Source: Berberis thunbergii
Lineage: Eukaryota > Streptophyta > Magnoliopsida > Ranunculales > Berberidaceae
DNA: 64,000 nt
Reading direction: 5' to 3'
Assembly: GCA_003290165.1 (NCBI GenBank)
Contig: QNQO01008305.1
Location: 62,001-126,000 of the forward strand
The notes under the pieces: generated by a model
What the model saw: the letters and a program-made list of their open reading frames with translations, nothing else
What the model was told of the DNA's origin: nothing
Database searches by the model: none
Translations under genes and position numbers: made by a program
Shown here: positions 45,470-57,702 of the stretch, piece after piece
Layout of the letters: every line of letters begins with the position of its first letter
How positions within the stretch are numbered: position 1 is the first letter of the stretch

Positions 45470-47960
45470 CAGATGAACAAAGTGGATAAAGGAGCTAATT
45501 CTGATCATTCAAAGTCCATTCAATTCATTAAAAAAAATAGCAATGGAAGATTAAGGGGAAAGATTTATAACATTCTCAACAATACCACCTACCGGAGCCG
45601 GATCAACAACATGGACTCCTTCACCCATTGGGACACTTGGAGGTCTTTAGTGGGACCTTCCACGGCCTCAAAAGTTTGATAAACCTAATACTAGGACAAA
45701 TTGACACCGAGACCCTCGATATAGTCCAAAAGCTTAGTCCAACCATCAACAATGCGTGGCCCGTCTGCCATTTTCATAACATTGAGTCTATCCTTAATGG
45801 AAGCAACCTCACTTCTCACCGCAATATGTTGGCCCTCAACAGTAGTGATTATCTCAGAAGAGTCGGCCTTAGCCTCGTCAAGCAAAGACAACAAATGCTC
45901 CACCCTTTTCCCAACAACATCATGATTGTTGGAATGATCTATCATGGCCCGCGCAGCCTCGTCATGAAGTGTCTTCTCAGAGGAAAGGGTTTTTTTTCAC
46001 ATCGTGCAAACGTATGCAGATGCCTTCTAGATCAGCTTTCAAGGATTCGAGTGCAACCACAAATCGATCTCGCGCACCCTTCACTTCGGCCAACGACGCC
46101 CGAGCAACCTCAGCTCCTTGGTTAGTTCAGAACATCGCGCTATTAACGCGTCATACTGATAAAAACATGGGAAATACCAGCAACATCACGAAAAGCTTCC
46201 TCTCCAAAGAAACCATAAGATTTTGATTGATTTAATGACTCAAGCCCATCATTCTTGCATAGGAAAGATGAGTCATCCCCTCCATTATAAGCCTAACACC
46301 GTCTTGAAGATAAAGGTTTGGGTTCAGTACAAACATCGAAGGCCTCTGCATTGACCGTCTGTGCCATTCATTTATCAGCTTGCGTGCACTATTCTGCATG
46401 CCAATGTGAGAGAACCAGTAGAATCTCCCATTCGATTTAACTCAGATCTCCTTGGAGTGGGTTCATCCAACTGACACACGGAACGCGAGGATCAGGTAGT
46501 ATGCAGAAACCACCACCACCCATGGCAGGAAACGACGAAGGAACGATAGGAGAACCTCCATCACCCTCTCATTGTCCAACATAAACAGAATGGGTAGCAG
46601 CATAGGAACTCAAGTAAACTGCGAAAGAAGAAACCTCCATCCCTCCGTCAGCAAGAGGAGAATGAGGAGGACGAAACTGTAACTTAGGAGCCAAATCTCG
46701 ATTGTCAAGCTCTTTAGATTGAACAACAACCAACTGGGGCATCTTGTTATTCAAAGACCAAGGATCCTCATCGAAACACTTGACAACGTCAAGGCCATCA
46801 TAAGCAGAGAGAAGCTTTTTTTCACTGTCATCCAAGGGACGAACAATATCTTTCTTACTCCTCTCCAAGCCAGCCTCATCTTTTTCGCCTCCTGCAGAAA
46901 ACAACGGTCTTCCCTCGAAAGGCCTCTCTCAGTAGAAGCTGAAATAAGGAAGGTGCGATGCACAATCAACAAACCTTTCTTCTTTGGCACGCGATCGGAA
47001 GACAAAAACAACCTCTTCGAGGCCTCGCTACTTTTTTCTTTCTAGAAGGGGGACCAATAACACTACGAACAGGAGCATTGAGATCCATAACATCAAAACT
47101 CACTTTTCGATCAATGCCAACTTCATCATCGGTAGTGTGGGCAACAATCTTCGTAGCCTGCCTCTTAGTCAACGAAGCCCTTTCGGTCTCATTCATGATG
47201 TATAGACCAGAATGCCTCACCTTATCATCAGTAAGATAGAACTCCAATAGAACTACCAAAAGCCTCAAGAAGCGATAATCTACTCCTCAGCGGTCAATCT
47301 CATATTCTGATGCTTAAGATGAACTACGAAAACCTTACTATCGGAAGACCGTGCAAGTTGAAGTGGCCAGAGCCAACAGACGCATAAAACCAATCCCTAA
47401 TGTCGTCATTAAGGTTACCAAAACACGTAGGAGAATACAAAAAACATGTATGGTTGAGCCTCATGCTGAACCCCACCAAAAAGTGCATGATTCGATAGGT
47501 TAAAAGATACCAAAGATAATGGCTGTAGCATACGTGGCAACCATAACCCTCCAGTCGTTCGACCCCATTTGAGTAGGAAGAACACCAAAAAAAAGTCCAG
47601 ATATTACCAGAACAGCTCCGGAACAGGGAACTGAAGATTGACATAGAACATGCGAGGATAAAGTGCAATATATCCTTTCCTCGGGCAACAAGGACTGTCG
47701 TTTTCACAAAGAAAAATGATTTCTAGGTCATCAGGCAAAGCATAGTTGGAACAAACACTATCCAAGGTAGCCCGAGAGGCTTTGTTTGGGGGAAAATGAG
47801 CCTCATAAATAGAAAGCTGATCACCGACTAACATGTCACCGGCAGATATCATAAACAGGGAAGGAGCGAGGAAACAAGGCAATGGAAGAGAAAAAGTAAC
47901 ATTAAAAGCAAAAATGGTGTAAATAAATAAGAAAGTTAGCCACAACACCTTTTAAACAAT
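45470..47960 (-). pseudogene. Antisense ORF module 2 of the TAT-type element
   Basis: Same domain order as module 1 but diverged. A hydrophobic start (47604-47948: MLWLTFLFIYTIFAFNVTFS, then GDMLVGDQLSIYEAHFPPNK, KGYIALYPRMFYVNLQFPVP) is followed by middle frames 46569-46904 with the FDEDPWSLNNKMPQLVV motif (module 1: FDDDPHVINNKMLQLAI) and a C-terminal coiled-coil frame (45691-45945). The N-terminal part recalls the plant family annotated as putative gypsy-type transposon protein (from memory, unverified). Confidence 0.65.
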
Positions 47961-48172
47961 AGAGAAAACGAAGAGACCACTCACAGAGTAACGTATGGAA
48001 CATAATGGCGCACTAAAATATGCGCAAAAACAAATAGACAACGAGGTAACCGAGACGATCGAGCAACTAAAAGTTATTAAACATCAAGTTCAGTGCAAAA
48101 GCTCAATTAAAATACCAACCAACACACAATTAGTGGATACGCAACAATACCCACTAACTAAAAGGGGGTAGT

Positions 48173-48692
48173 TGATGATACATCAAAATAGACCGATCAT
48201 CACAGTCGTACATGTGGCATAAATTTTCATCACAATAATGCAACGCCCGATCCATTGGGCCAGCTCATAAAGCCCAGAAAAAAATGAGGCAAATTATAGA
48301 ATCTCAGACTGGGCCCACCACTAAGGAGGCGTAAACAGGATCCAAATCTAGGCTCGATACACGTTTTCTCATAAAGAAGAAGAACGTTGCACCAAGAAAG
48401 AGCCGTGGAGGGACCTACGCCTCTACGAACGCACCTCCATTAAGGAGGAGACTATTATATATAGAAACATCTCCTTTCGTTGCGCTTCACATGCTTAAGT
48501 CACGTAGAGAGTTAATTACAACTATTATAAAAGGTAAAAGGAACATTCGACAAAGGTATGCAACTTTAACCGAGTTTTGTCCAGATTTTCTTCCTTCATC
48601 CAACAGAGTTACTGACTTAAGCATCGGATTGCCTTCGGCCACAAAAAGGTGGTCCTTGCCAATCTAACAGTGGTTTTGCAAGTCAAACTCAC
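48173..48692 (+). repeat. LTR block 2 of the TAT-type element
   Basis: Preceded by a good polypurine tract (AACTAAAAGGGGGTAG) and starting TGATGATACATC. Homologous to 44357-44900 throughout. Confidence 0.8.
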
Positions 48693-48759
48693 AGAAGTAC
48701 GATTTTTGAACGCATCAGCAAGAATCACTTCCCCAATGACGTATCTCAATGAAGGAAGA

Positions 48760-49000
48760 AAATGTTACAAAGAACATTTCCCATCATCATGCCCTACATG
48801 CTTAAGTCACGTACAAAATTAATAACGGGTATTATACAAGGTAAAGGGAACATTCGACAAAGGTATGCAATTTTAACCGATTTACGCTGTCCAAATTGAG
48901 TTCTCTTCTACAGATTTACTGACTTAAGCATCAGAATGCCTTCAGCCACCAAAAAGGGTGGTCTTTGGCAATCTAACATTGTTTTGTAGGTCAGATCTTT
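48760..49000 (+). repeat. Partial third LTR copy
   Basis: ACATGCTTAAGTCACGTACA through TACTGACTTAAGCATCAGAA and TGCCTTCAGCCACCAAAAAG repeat the distal half of the LTR blocks. It indicates a duplicated or recombined end. Confidence 0.7.
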
Positions 49001-49398
49001 GGAAAACTATATTTGACCGTGTACAATGTGCTTGCTTTCATGCATGGGTCACCACAGTTATGTGGATTATATATGTCTCTTGTCAAATTTGATTTGATCT
49101 AACTATTTAAATTTTCTTTTTAAAATTTTTAAACGAAGAGCCAGATGGACTAAGCTAACTAACAACAAGACTTGGGAAATTCATGAACCACCATCCTTTG
49201 GTAAGAATCTTGCCCATGTTTTCTAAAAATTAGCCCAATGTTTGAACGTTGTTCGTTATCCTTTGACCTATTTTTTTTTGTGACGGTGAGCCAGGTTCTA
49301 AATGATGATAATTTCTACATATGATGGTGGAAATCTAATTTGAAAATTTGTATTATTTGATTGTAAAACAAGAGTATTGATTTTTGTACATAACATAC
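49001..49398. other. KC1 intron 1, no feature
   Basis: AT-rich intron sequence without recognisable element. Confidence 0.5.
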
Positions 49399-49708
49399 GG
49401 GTGTGTTTAGTTGCATGGAATCCTATGCCATCAGAATCCATTAGGAGACCATCTAAATCTCAACTAATTTGAAATTCACTCACTAACCCACCATTAGATT
49501 TTGTGATTAATGGTGGGAATGAAAGTTTCATGAACATATGAATCACATGCCTTGAAGGGAAGTGTGATTATCATGTTCATGAAATTTTCATTCCCACCAT
49601 TGATCTCAAAATCTAATGGTAGATTGATGAGTAAACTTTGAAATAGCTTAAATTTTAATAGTCCCCTCGTGGATTTCCATGACATAGATTTCATGCAACC
49701 AAACACAC
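49399..49708. mobile_element. Tourist-like MITE A
   Basis: GGGTGTGTTTAGTTGCATGG at the left, TGCAACCAAACACAC at the right. The interior is a long imperfect palindrome (CCCACCATTAGATTTTGTGA / inverted ATTGATCTCAAAATCTAATG). PIF/Harbinger Tourist type by end sequence. Confidence 0.8.
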
Positions 49709-49711
49709 TTA

Positions 49712-50030
49712 GGGTGTGTTTGGTTGCATGGATTCATATGCCATGAGAATCCATTAAGCGACTCCAACATTTAAGGCTAAATTGATGTATTACTCAACAT
49801 CCACCATTAGATTTTGTGATCTATGGTGGGAATGGAAGTCTCATGAACATGAGAATCACATGCCATAGCGGGACCAAGGAATGTGATTCTCATGTTCATG
49901 AGACTTTCATTCCCACCATTGATCACAAAATCTAATGATGAATATGGAGTAACATATCAATTTAGCCTTAAATGTTGAAGTCTCCTCATGAATTTCGATA
50001 GCATAGGATTTCATCCAACCAAACACACCC
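49712..50030. mobile_element. Tourist-like MITE B, directly adjoining MITE A
   Basis: GGGTGTGTTTGGTTGCATGG to CCAACCAAACACACCC with TTA on both sides (49709-49711, 50031-50033), the 3-bp target duplication of PIF/Harbinger elements. Palindromic interior like MITE A. Confidence 0.88.
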
Positions 50031-50474
50031 TTAGTTTCTTATCCCTGTCGATGGCTCCCACCACCAATTTTATTGGGTGTAGCCTCGGGCCACAATCCAT
50101 TAAATTGCTCCCAACAAAATTGATTTATAGTAAAACAAAAGCTGAGGCCGCTGAACAAAAATCTACTACAAACAGTTCATCATAGAACCGAAAAGAAAAA
50201 GAAAAATGGGTAAAATATAAGTAATAAAAGAGTAAAACAGTGTAAAAAAAATGTTTCTTCTTTTTGAAACACTTTACAACTTTTTGAATTATCAAGTTGA
50301 TTCAGTTAAATACTATGGAAAATGTTTCTTCTTTTTCTTCCTTGCTAAGTGTATATGTTAAAAGATAAATCAACTAAGAAGTTATAACACCAATATGATC
50401 TTGATATGTCAATTGATATTTAATCCAATTCATGCATGAATCTGAAGAAAGCCAAGATAAAGAGAAAAACTAAC

Positions 50475-50485
50475 CGATATCGACA
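50475..50485 (-). pseudogene. KC1: KC1 exon 1, last bases and donor, separated by hAT
   Basis: After the hAT and its duplication the minus strand reads TGTCGATATCG|GTTAGT, the end of exon 1 (Cys-Arg-Tyr-Arg) and its donor. It joins in phase to exon 2 (G|TAC TGG). Confidence 0.85.
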
Positions 50486-50493
50486 ATCATAAG

Positions 50494-52577
50494 CAGTGCC
50501 GGAGCCATGATTTTTGTTGAGAGGGGGCGGAATGATGTGTCATAGTTAATTAATGATAATATAATAAATAATTATTTAACATATTTTTTAATTTGAACAA
50601 TACATAAATCCTATACAAAACAATAATTACTAAACAAAAATTCATATAATCTAATAAAAAATTTTCATTCAAAAAAGGATTAGATATACAAAAATACATC
50701 TACATCCATAACATGAATATGCAAAACTCTCTCTCCCCTCCCTAATTAGAATAAAAAAAAAACATTGCAATTGGCATCAACGCATTTTCATACCTTGAAA
50801 TCGTTTACTGAAATAAAAAAGAGATTATATAAGATTGCATTCAATATATTTACGAAAATCATATATTTCAAAATTAATTAATAAATAGGTAAAATAAATA
50901 ATGTGGGGCTTCAAAAGAGTCACTTAGTCAATATATGGAAGAAAAAAAAGTAGAAATTGATGTTTTTCATATAGTAAATTAATAAATAAGTAAATATTAT
51001 CATATAATAAATAATTAATAGGTAGGTAAAACAAATAATATGGGACTTCAAAGGAGTTAGTTAATTTGTCAATATGGGGTTTCAAAGATCCTCACTTAAT
51101 CGCCACCTAAATTTGGCGGTCCACATCTAAGTCGAAATTTAATTAACCTTTCATTAAAATAATAAATTTGGCAAACCACTTTTATCACCACTTGATAAAC
51201 TATTCATTAAAATAAAAATCTACACTATTAAACCATTGAAATTTTCTCCACCATCAAATTCAATGAATTGAATGGAATCCACACCTAAGTTGTTTTTCGG
51301 GCCATTGAGAGTGATGTTGTTCATTTTATACATTTCTTAATTGATTACAATAATAAACCATCATTCTCATTATTAGTTTACATTATTAAATCATTCATTA
51401 AAATAATTAAATATATTTCTCACATAAAATTCTGTCTTTGCTGGGGGGATTGTTGATCTACTTAAACCATAAATACACAGATAACAAGGTTTTGAAACTC
51501 ACCTTGTTGTTCAATAAAAAAAATAGAGCTGGTCGGGGGCAAGGGGCTAAGAAGTTGAATCCACAATAGGTGGGAGAATCTTTTGCACAGATATGTAGAA
51601 CAAAAAAAACAAGGGGTCAACACTTAGCACAAAACAAACAACCAAAAAGAGAAATTTTAAGCAAATTTTCCATGGACTTGGAGAAGGCCCATTGATCAAA
51701 TTGGCAAAAAATCTTAAATGGGGGAATCAAAGAAGATTGTAAGCCTAAACAATCGAAGAAGATAAGTATTTGTTGATTTGAAAATTTGAAGTTGCTATCT
51801 ATAAATAAGAGATTGGAAGTGAATGAGGGCAGTGGGGAGGAAAATCAAAAGAGATGGGAAAGTAAATAGATCCAGGATAGGGAATGGTATTTAAAGTTGG
51901 GTGTAAATTCAGTGTTCTAAAAAACGCTAGGCGCTGGGCGGGCGGCGAGCAGGTGCCTAGGCGATCGCCTAGGCAGCACGTAGGCGGTCTTAGGTTTTGT
52001 ATTATAACTTTAATAATTTACAAAAGTTAAGCATAATATCTTATCAATTACATCCAATTTAATGCCAAGATACATATGCAAAATTTAAAAACATAAAAAA
52101 TTAACAATCATGAACAAAATTTATTAAACTCAAATGACTGAAGTTGGTCATGATGGGTACTTTATATAAAATTGAATTTGTGGACAAATATCCAAACCTA
52201 CTCTTTTATTTTTTTTCAAATTGCATGAATAACCTCAGTCATGTTTGATAAAATCTACATTAGTAAAATAGGTACTGGCAGATCCTTTGAGAATTTCATT
52301 AAGTAATCATCTTTTGCTACATTTAGACATATACTGAATAAAAAATAATTAAATAGTTTATTTCTAAAAAAGAGGAAAGAAAAATAAAATAAGAATACAA
52401 TCAGCCTTATTTTAAATAAATAAAAAATTGCCCAGACTGCCTAAGCCTCCCAGACTCCGCCTAGGTTGCCTAGACTCCTACCTTCTAAATTATTTAGAAC
52501 ACTGGGTAAATTACATATAAATTATTTTTTTTCCAAAAGTCAGTGGGGGCATTTACCCCTATGTAGCTCCGTCCCCG
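50494..52577. mobile_element. 2.08-kb hAT-type element inserted in KC1 exon 1
   Basis: CAGTGCCGGAGCCATGA at the left, inverted CGGGGACGGAGC at the right. Target duplications ATCATAAG (50486-50493) and GTCATAAG (52578-52585) differ at one of eight bases. No transposase seen. Same family as 1015-2369 and 59866-60762. It contains another hAT MITE at 51910-52504. Confidence 0.9.
51910..52504. mobile_element. hAT MITE nested in the 2.08-kb hAT
   Basis: CAGTGTTCTAAAAAACGC at the left and inverted CAGTGTTCTAAATAAT at the right, with subterminal GCCTAGGCGATCGCCTAGGC-type repeats. Flanks TGTAAATT / GGTAAATT (7 of 8). Confidence 0.9.
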
Positions 52578-52745
52578 GTCATAAGGAGCAATTACGTATT
52601 TCCTTATATGCAGATATCCTTCGTCAACGTTAGTTCCAAATGCAGGCAACACACTGCTAGATACCGTGGCTAAGTTCTGGATTCGTTCATTCGATGATGC
52701 CCACTGAACCATCCCAGGCTTCCTTGATCTCGTTGTTGTTGACAT
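52578..52745 (-). pseudogene. KC1: KC1 exon 1, main part with start codon
   Basis: The start is placed at the ATG of 52743-52745 because MSTTT is the known KC1 N-terminus; an upstream in-frame ATG at 52829 adds 28 residues without homology. It continues IQNLATVSSSVLPAFGTNVD, EGYLHIRKYVIAPYD, where KC1 family proteins have SVSSSLLPAFGT and DRRYR. The hAT begins directly after the Asp codon. Confidence 0.93.
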
Positions 52746-54430
52746 CGATATTAGTGTTGGCCAAACTAATGCAAAGCCAATGCTAACCGGAGTGAGCAAC
52801 GTCCTTGCTTCAAGAGGATGCAAATGCAAAGCTTTCTTGTACTTCCCAAGAGTTGAATAATATTACATTGATAAGATATGATTAATTTTATATTAGTGTT
52901 CAATTATTATAGACAAAATATTAAGTATTTTATTTCCATTATCCTTAAATTTTTGAATTTGGGGCACCCATTATCCAAAAGTAAATGATTAAAAGTAAAG
53001 TTTAAAATTAGTTGATCACATCGTAACTTTGTGACATCTTCCCATGGGCTTGGCCGATGGTTTTTGATAAATTTTGTTACCGTTGAAAGATTTTTAAAAA
53101 ATAATGTGAAGAATGGCGTGACACTAGTTGAGATTTGAATCTAAAACTTGACATGATCTATAAAAATGTGTGATTGAAATTTATCTTCTCATAAATCTTC
53201 TAACAATTCTAGGCAACTAGGGTTGGCAACCATTTTTTGGCCAGGTTGTGGGCTTTTACACTTCTACCAATTCTATAAATGAAGTTTGTGGTTGTGTTTT
53301 AAAAAGAAATGGTAAAAGTGTTAAAAAGGCTCGAACCTAATAAAAAATGGCTACCAAATCTGGCTGCCTGAATTTACTCTTAATCTTCTATTCTGTTCAT
53401 TTCTCATTTCTTTGTACTATCACCGTATACATACACAAAACATGTTGCTTAATTAATTAAATTACATCTCAAAGTTTGACACCTCACCTCTGTTGTGTAA
53501 CCATCATATGCCACACGTCTACTGTAGTGTCACCTCAATAACATGACATAGACATCTACAAGTTTCTATAAGCTTCCACAACAATATTGTAACTATAGAT
53601 ATATAGACATCACAAGGGACATATCTATACTTATTATAACGACTACACACCTCAATGAACACGTTCAACATGATTTTCAATTCCAATTTCACTCATAGCC
53701 ATCTTCCATAATTACAAGCTAACCTTATAATTATGTATTGGGCCTTAAAAATTCAAATCATCCAAACTCTAGTCCATATGTATCATACAATTGCTTAACC
53801 CATTATTCGGTCCATGTTCTATTCAATTTATTACCCATTCGGTGGGACCCAATCGAAGCAATGGAAGAGCCTAGCAAGAGCCATCAGCACAAAGACCACT
53901 CCAACCAAACGGGCCCTCGGAAACTTCCTATTCCAATTATGCCCTTACCAAATTCTACATTTTACAATCATAACTAAAGAAGACAAAATTTGTTGAATAA
54001 TTTTTATCTATTTCTAATTTAGTCTTAAGCTTTAATTCAATCAATTACTAATATCCCCTGAAATTTTTGATACCCGTCACTCTGATATTACAAATATTAA
54101 ATATCCACCCTCAAATTAGATAAAACTCAAATGTGCACTGAAGAAAACTATTGGGCATGAGTTTAACAATCTCTAATTTTTAGCAAACTACTAAATAAAA
54201 TAATAATAATAATAATTCATATATCATTTATTTATTATTTGTTTCATATTTGTTTTTCAAATTTACAAATAGCATTGCGAGTTTGTGCGAGTGAATTAAT
54301 AATTTTAACTTATAAATCATTTGTTTTATTTCAGAAAAATCACTAACCAAATTCTCTAAATTTTTAATTTGCATTTATCAATTTCCTAATTTTTTTAATT
54401 TGCACTTAATTACAGAAAACCAAAATATAT
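52746..54430. other. Upstream region of KC1, no other gene
   Basis: Probable former KC1 promoter side. No convincing TATA can be assigned. Open frames at 53738-53977 and 53814-53996 overlap each other and look random. Confidence 0.4.
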
Positions 54431-54457
54431 GTGCATGTAGAGCGCGTGGATACACTA
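54430..54457 (+). mobile_element. Helitron-like 3' terminus
   Basis: GTGCATGTAGAGCGCGTGGATACACTAG|T, paralleling 4395-4426 and 54872-54900. Confidence 0.3.
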
Positions 54458-54871
54458 GTAATGTTGTAACTTTCTAGGATGGTGAACTTTCAGGTATTTT
54501 AAAATCTAAACTATACAATTCAAAGAATGTATGTCTTTGTCCTGATTTTTGAAATGCTCTCCCAACTCTATCATATTGACAAGAAAAAACAATAATTAGG
54601 TGAATAGTGATAAGGGTATTTTTGACATTTTAAATTACATATATGCATCATTTTACCCTCCCAAATTCAGATTACTTACAAAAAAAATCGTCCCTCTCAA
54701 ATATTGTTAATTATACTTGACCACCTAACATAATTTATTTGAAGCCCTTAATTATTTGTAAGCTATACATATGGCCCTAAAATTATAAATAATTATTTTA
54801 CTTAGAATTTCAATAATAATTTTTACTTATTGAAAGGTTGTAATAAAATAAATAAAAAAGTATTGAATATT

Positions 54872-54900
54872 TGCGCACGTAGAGCACATCGAAATCCTAG
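54872..54900 (+). mobile_element. Helitron-like 3' terminus
   Basis: GCGCACGTAGAGCACATCG then AAATCCTAG|T. Third copy of the ending. Confidence 0.35.
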
Positions 54901-55304
54901 TACTTTTTGTATTGTTATTATAAAAGCATGAACTTTTGTCTTTAATATTTTCGTTGCACGAGACTGTCATCTACTTTTAGCGCTACAATAAAAGGAAAGA
55001 ACAGTAGAGGAGGAAAATAAATTAAGATATTAAAAATAGGAATAAAAATATATAATTAGTAAAAAAATCATTAGTAGAGGTGATTTTACAAAGGCAGCGA
55101 CTTTTTGACACCCCCACTTTTGTTGAAGCACATCACCACCCCTACTTTTTGAAGTACACCACCCATATAAACAAAAAAAACACACCACCACCAGTCACAC
55201 CTGTTGTCTTCTTCTTCTTATCTTTTCTTCACCTTTCACCATGTTCTCTACTCTTCTTCTTGTATCTTCTGTTTTTTTTCTTCTTCTGCAAATAGGCAAA
55301 GGGG

Positions 55305-55510
55305 AAACGAATAAGATGAGTAGAAAGAGGCATGGTGGAGCCGTCGGCAGTGGAGAAGAAGATAAGAGAGAAGAAAAGAAGAAGATTGGAGGTGGAGAAG
55401 AAGATAAGAGAGAAGAAAAGAAGATTGGAGAAAAAGAAGAACGAAGAAGAAGAAGAAAGGAGTTGAAGAAGAGAGGAAAGATCGTGGAGAAGAAGAGAGG
55501 AAAGGTGGTG
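55305..55510 (+). repeat. GA-rich polypurine tract with 36-bp repeat
   Basis: GGAGAAGAAGATAAGAGAGA AGAAAAGAAG occurs twice (about 55350 and 55398) inside 200 bases of almost pure purine. A 96-codon frame at 55241-55531 starts with a signal-peptide-like stretch (MFSTLLLVSSVFFLLL) but the rest is Lys/Glu/Arg repeat encoded by the tract, so I do not call a gene. Confidence 0.7.
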
Positions 55511-55531
55511 GCGGAATACTTGTGTACTTAG

Positions 55532-56247
55532 ACTTCATTTAGTATATCTAATGTGTTTATTAGGTTAATTTACTTGTATCTTTTCCATATTCATATATGT
55601 TTTGATATATTTTTTGATAATTTTAAGTTTTTTCTACACACAATGAAATATTTTCCAAAATACTACTTAAAATCAAAAGACTAAAATTACTTCAAAACAT
55701 GAAATCACAATCCTTGCTTGTGAGTAATAATAAATAAAATTTCAGAAGATAGAAATGGCAAAAATAATCAAGAGCTCCCTAAATCCAAGTACGTGTTCGG
55801 CTTTTTGTGAGGCCAAAAAAATTTTGGACTTGCTTTTGTTAAATTTTGAATACCTAGCACTCCAGCAAATGATGACATTCAGCTGAAAACATGATTAGAG
55901 TATGGTTTGCGTATAGTATACAGGTATATCAAAAGATCCAGGCCTATCTATTTCAGAAATAATCAGCAGGTCACAGATGTTTTATCATGACAGTGCCCCT
56001 GAGGGAGGGCGCAACAGTTCTAGAGCCGATGCTGGAAGATGAACAGAATCTATTTATGGAACACTGACTGCCTAAAACTTTCAGTTTATATTAACAAAAT
56101 GATGTTTACAAACTATGCTTACATAATTTACACGAAAGTATCACCACTGCAGCCTCATTCCCATCTGTCAATCACAATGGACCTTCAAAATTTTATGACA
56201 ACCTGTTCTATATGGACATACACAGTAATTAACAGAAATAGAATAAA
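55532..56247 (-). other. Spastizin-like gene 3' UTR and downstream
   Basis: No coding sequence. The part next to 56248 should be the 3' UTR; its end is not marked by a clear poly(A) signal. Confidence 0.4.
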
Positions 56248-57659
56248 TTACATGTATTGAGCCAACCACTGCTTGCACATATCAAGTACAGGCAAGGCAT
56301 TTGCATGTAGTGCCTGCAAAACAAAACACCGAGCTTGCTATAGTTCAATAGTTGCATAAAAGAAACAATGAATTTTCTTAGGGTTGAAATCCAGACTCAT
56401 GAAAATTGACTCATCATTTAACACATGTTCTATTTACCTAAAAGTTATTGAATCACATTATATCTAAACTTGACATAGAATATGGCATCCACAAAAAATT
56501 TGTAACCCCGACTCATACTGGGACTCCTAAAAAGTGCTGATTGTTTGTAGATGCAATCCTCATAAGTGATATCATGCCTATATTCTAACTCCATTCTTAT
56601 TTCCAGAGGCACTGTTCATTAGAGATCTTGTGCGTATACTCCTGGAATAGCTGAGGATAAATAGAAACTTATTGGAAAACGTTCGACCTCTGATGTTTGG
56701 GATGAATGTAACTCTTTTGGGCAGAGATATGTTTCCAGAAATGGTGTAAACCGAAGAAAACCGCTGGATGCGAACTGGGATAGAAGACAACACAGAGCTA
56801 TGTCGTGGATTGATCAATTGCAACATATACGGATCAAATGGAACATGTGATTGTCCAGATCCATCATAAGTTTTGGTTTTCAATTCATGAAGTGCAAAGG
56901 TTATGACATTGATCCGTTTTTAGGGTCTATAGTGGCATAAATGATCAGTGAATACAATACCTAAATAGGGAAAGTTCCAATATGATCCATTATAGTTTCT
57001 TTTCAAGGGTTATTAAGGGACATCTACAAGAGAGAGAGTATAGGCATTCTTTACAATCTACTTTTCTTCAAGTAAATGCATTTTTTTGTCCACTTGATTT
57101 CTTTCTTTGTTAATTTGTAACTGGATCAAACAATCCTCCTGGATTAAATATATATTCGCTCTAACCAAGGCTAAATTTCACAAGCTTTTATAGGGCTCTA
57201 GCTTATTATGAAATAGGAATCACAGTAGAGAGGCAAACCTGATGGGCTACATATTGAACATCAGCGACACTTCCACTCCGAGAAGCAATTTGGAAAGCAC
57301 TCTTCAAGCGACCGCATACCACACAGGCCAACACTTTCCTGTATAGACAATCTAGATCATCAGAACTGAGGGAACTTGGTACTATGCTGTGCTAAATGAA
57401 AACCTGCCAACGGTGGCATGGAAATAATCCAAGGACTGATATGAAATGATAGTATATAATTTGACAAATGTTGATCCATCAGTGTGTCCCATTATATCTA
57501 TTGTTTTAGCAGATTATATCTCCTCACTGAAAATTTTTACAACAAAACAGGAATTCCGTGATTCTAATACTAAACAAGGATCACAATCTCTGTAAACTTG
57601 AACTCCGAATTCCGGGAGTTCTATCAAGAATTGTGATAACCATATGGGTTACCCGGGAA

Positions 57660-57702
<43 letters not shown>

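Larger units (their letters stand above)
27637..52745 (-). pseudogene. KC1: KC1/KAT3-type Shaker potassium channel gene, inactivated
   Basis: Eleven minus-strand coding blocks match, in order, the plant Shaker channel subfamily of Arabidopsis KC1 (regulatory, non-conducting alpha subunit assembling with AKT1/KAT1 at the plasma membrane). They cover the MSTTT start, S1-S2, S4 region, pore, C-linker, cyclic-nucleotide-like domain and most of the C-terminal KHA domain. Defects seen: hAT insertion in exon 1; donor GT to AT after exon 2 with a hAT there; TAG and a 1-bp deletion in exon 3; 2-bp deletion after the pore; hAT insertion with lost codons in exon 6; TAA in exon 8; a GG acceptor at exon 9; and no final KHA exon or short exon between 7 and 8. 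KC1 class is favoured over AKT/KAT by the start, [21 protein letters not shown] and RLSQVIRI. Intron 1 alone is about 11.7 kb. It cannot encode a channel. Confidence 0.93.

Noticed and set aside
55241..55531. 96-codon frame with a signal-peptide-like start
   Set aside because: After the first 20 residues it is Lys/Glu/Arg repeat produced by a GA-rich tract; the complementary strand is equally open. No promoter or family support.
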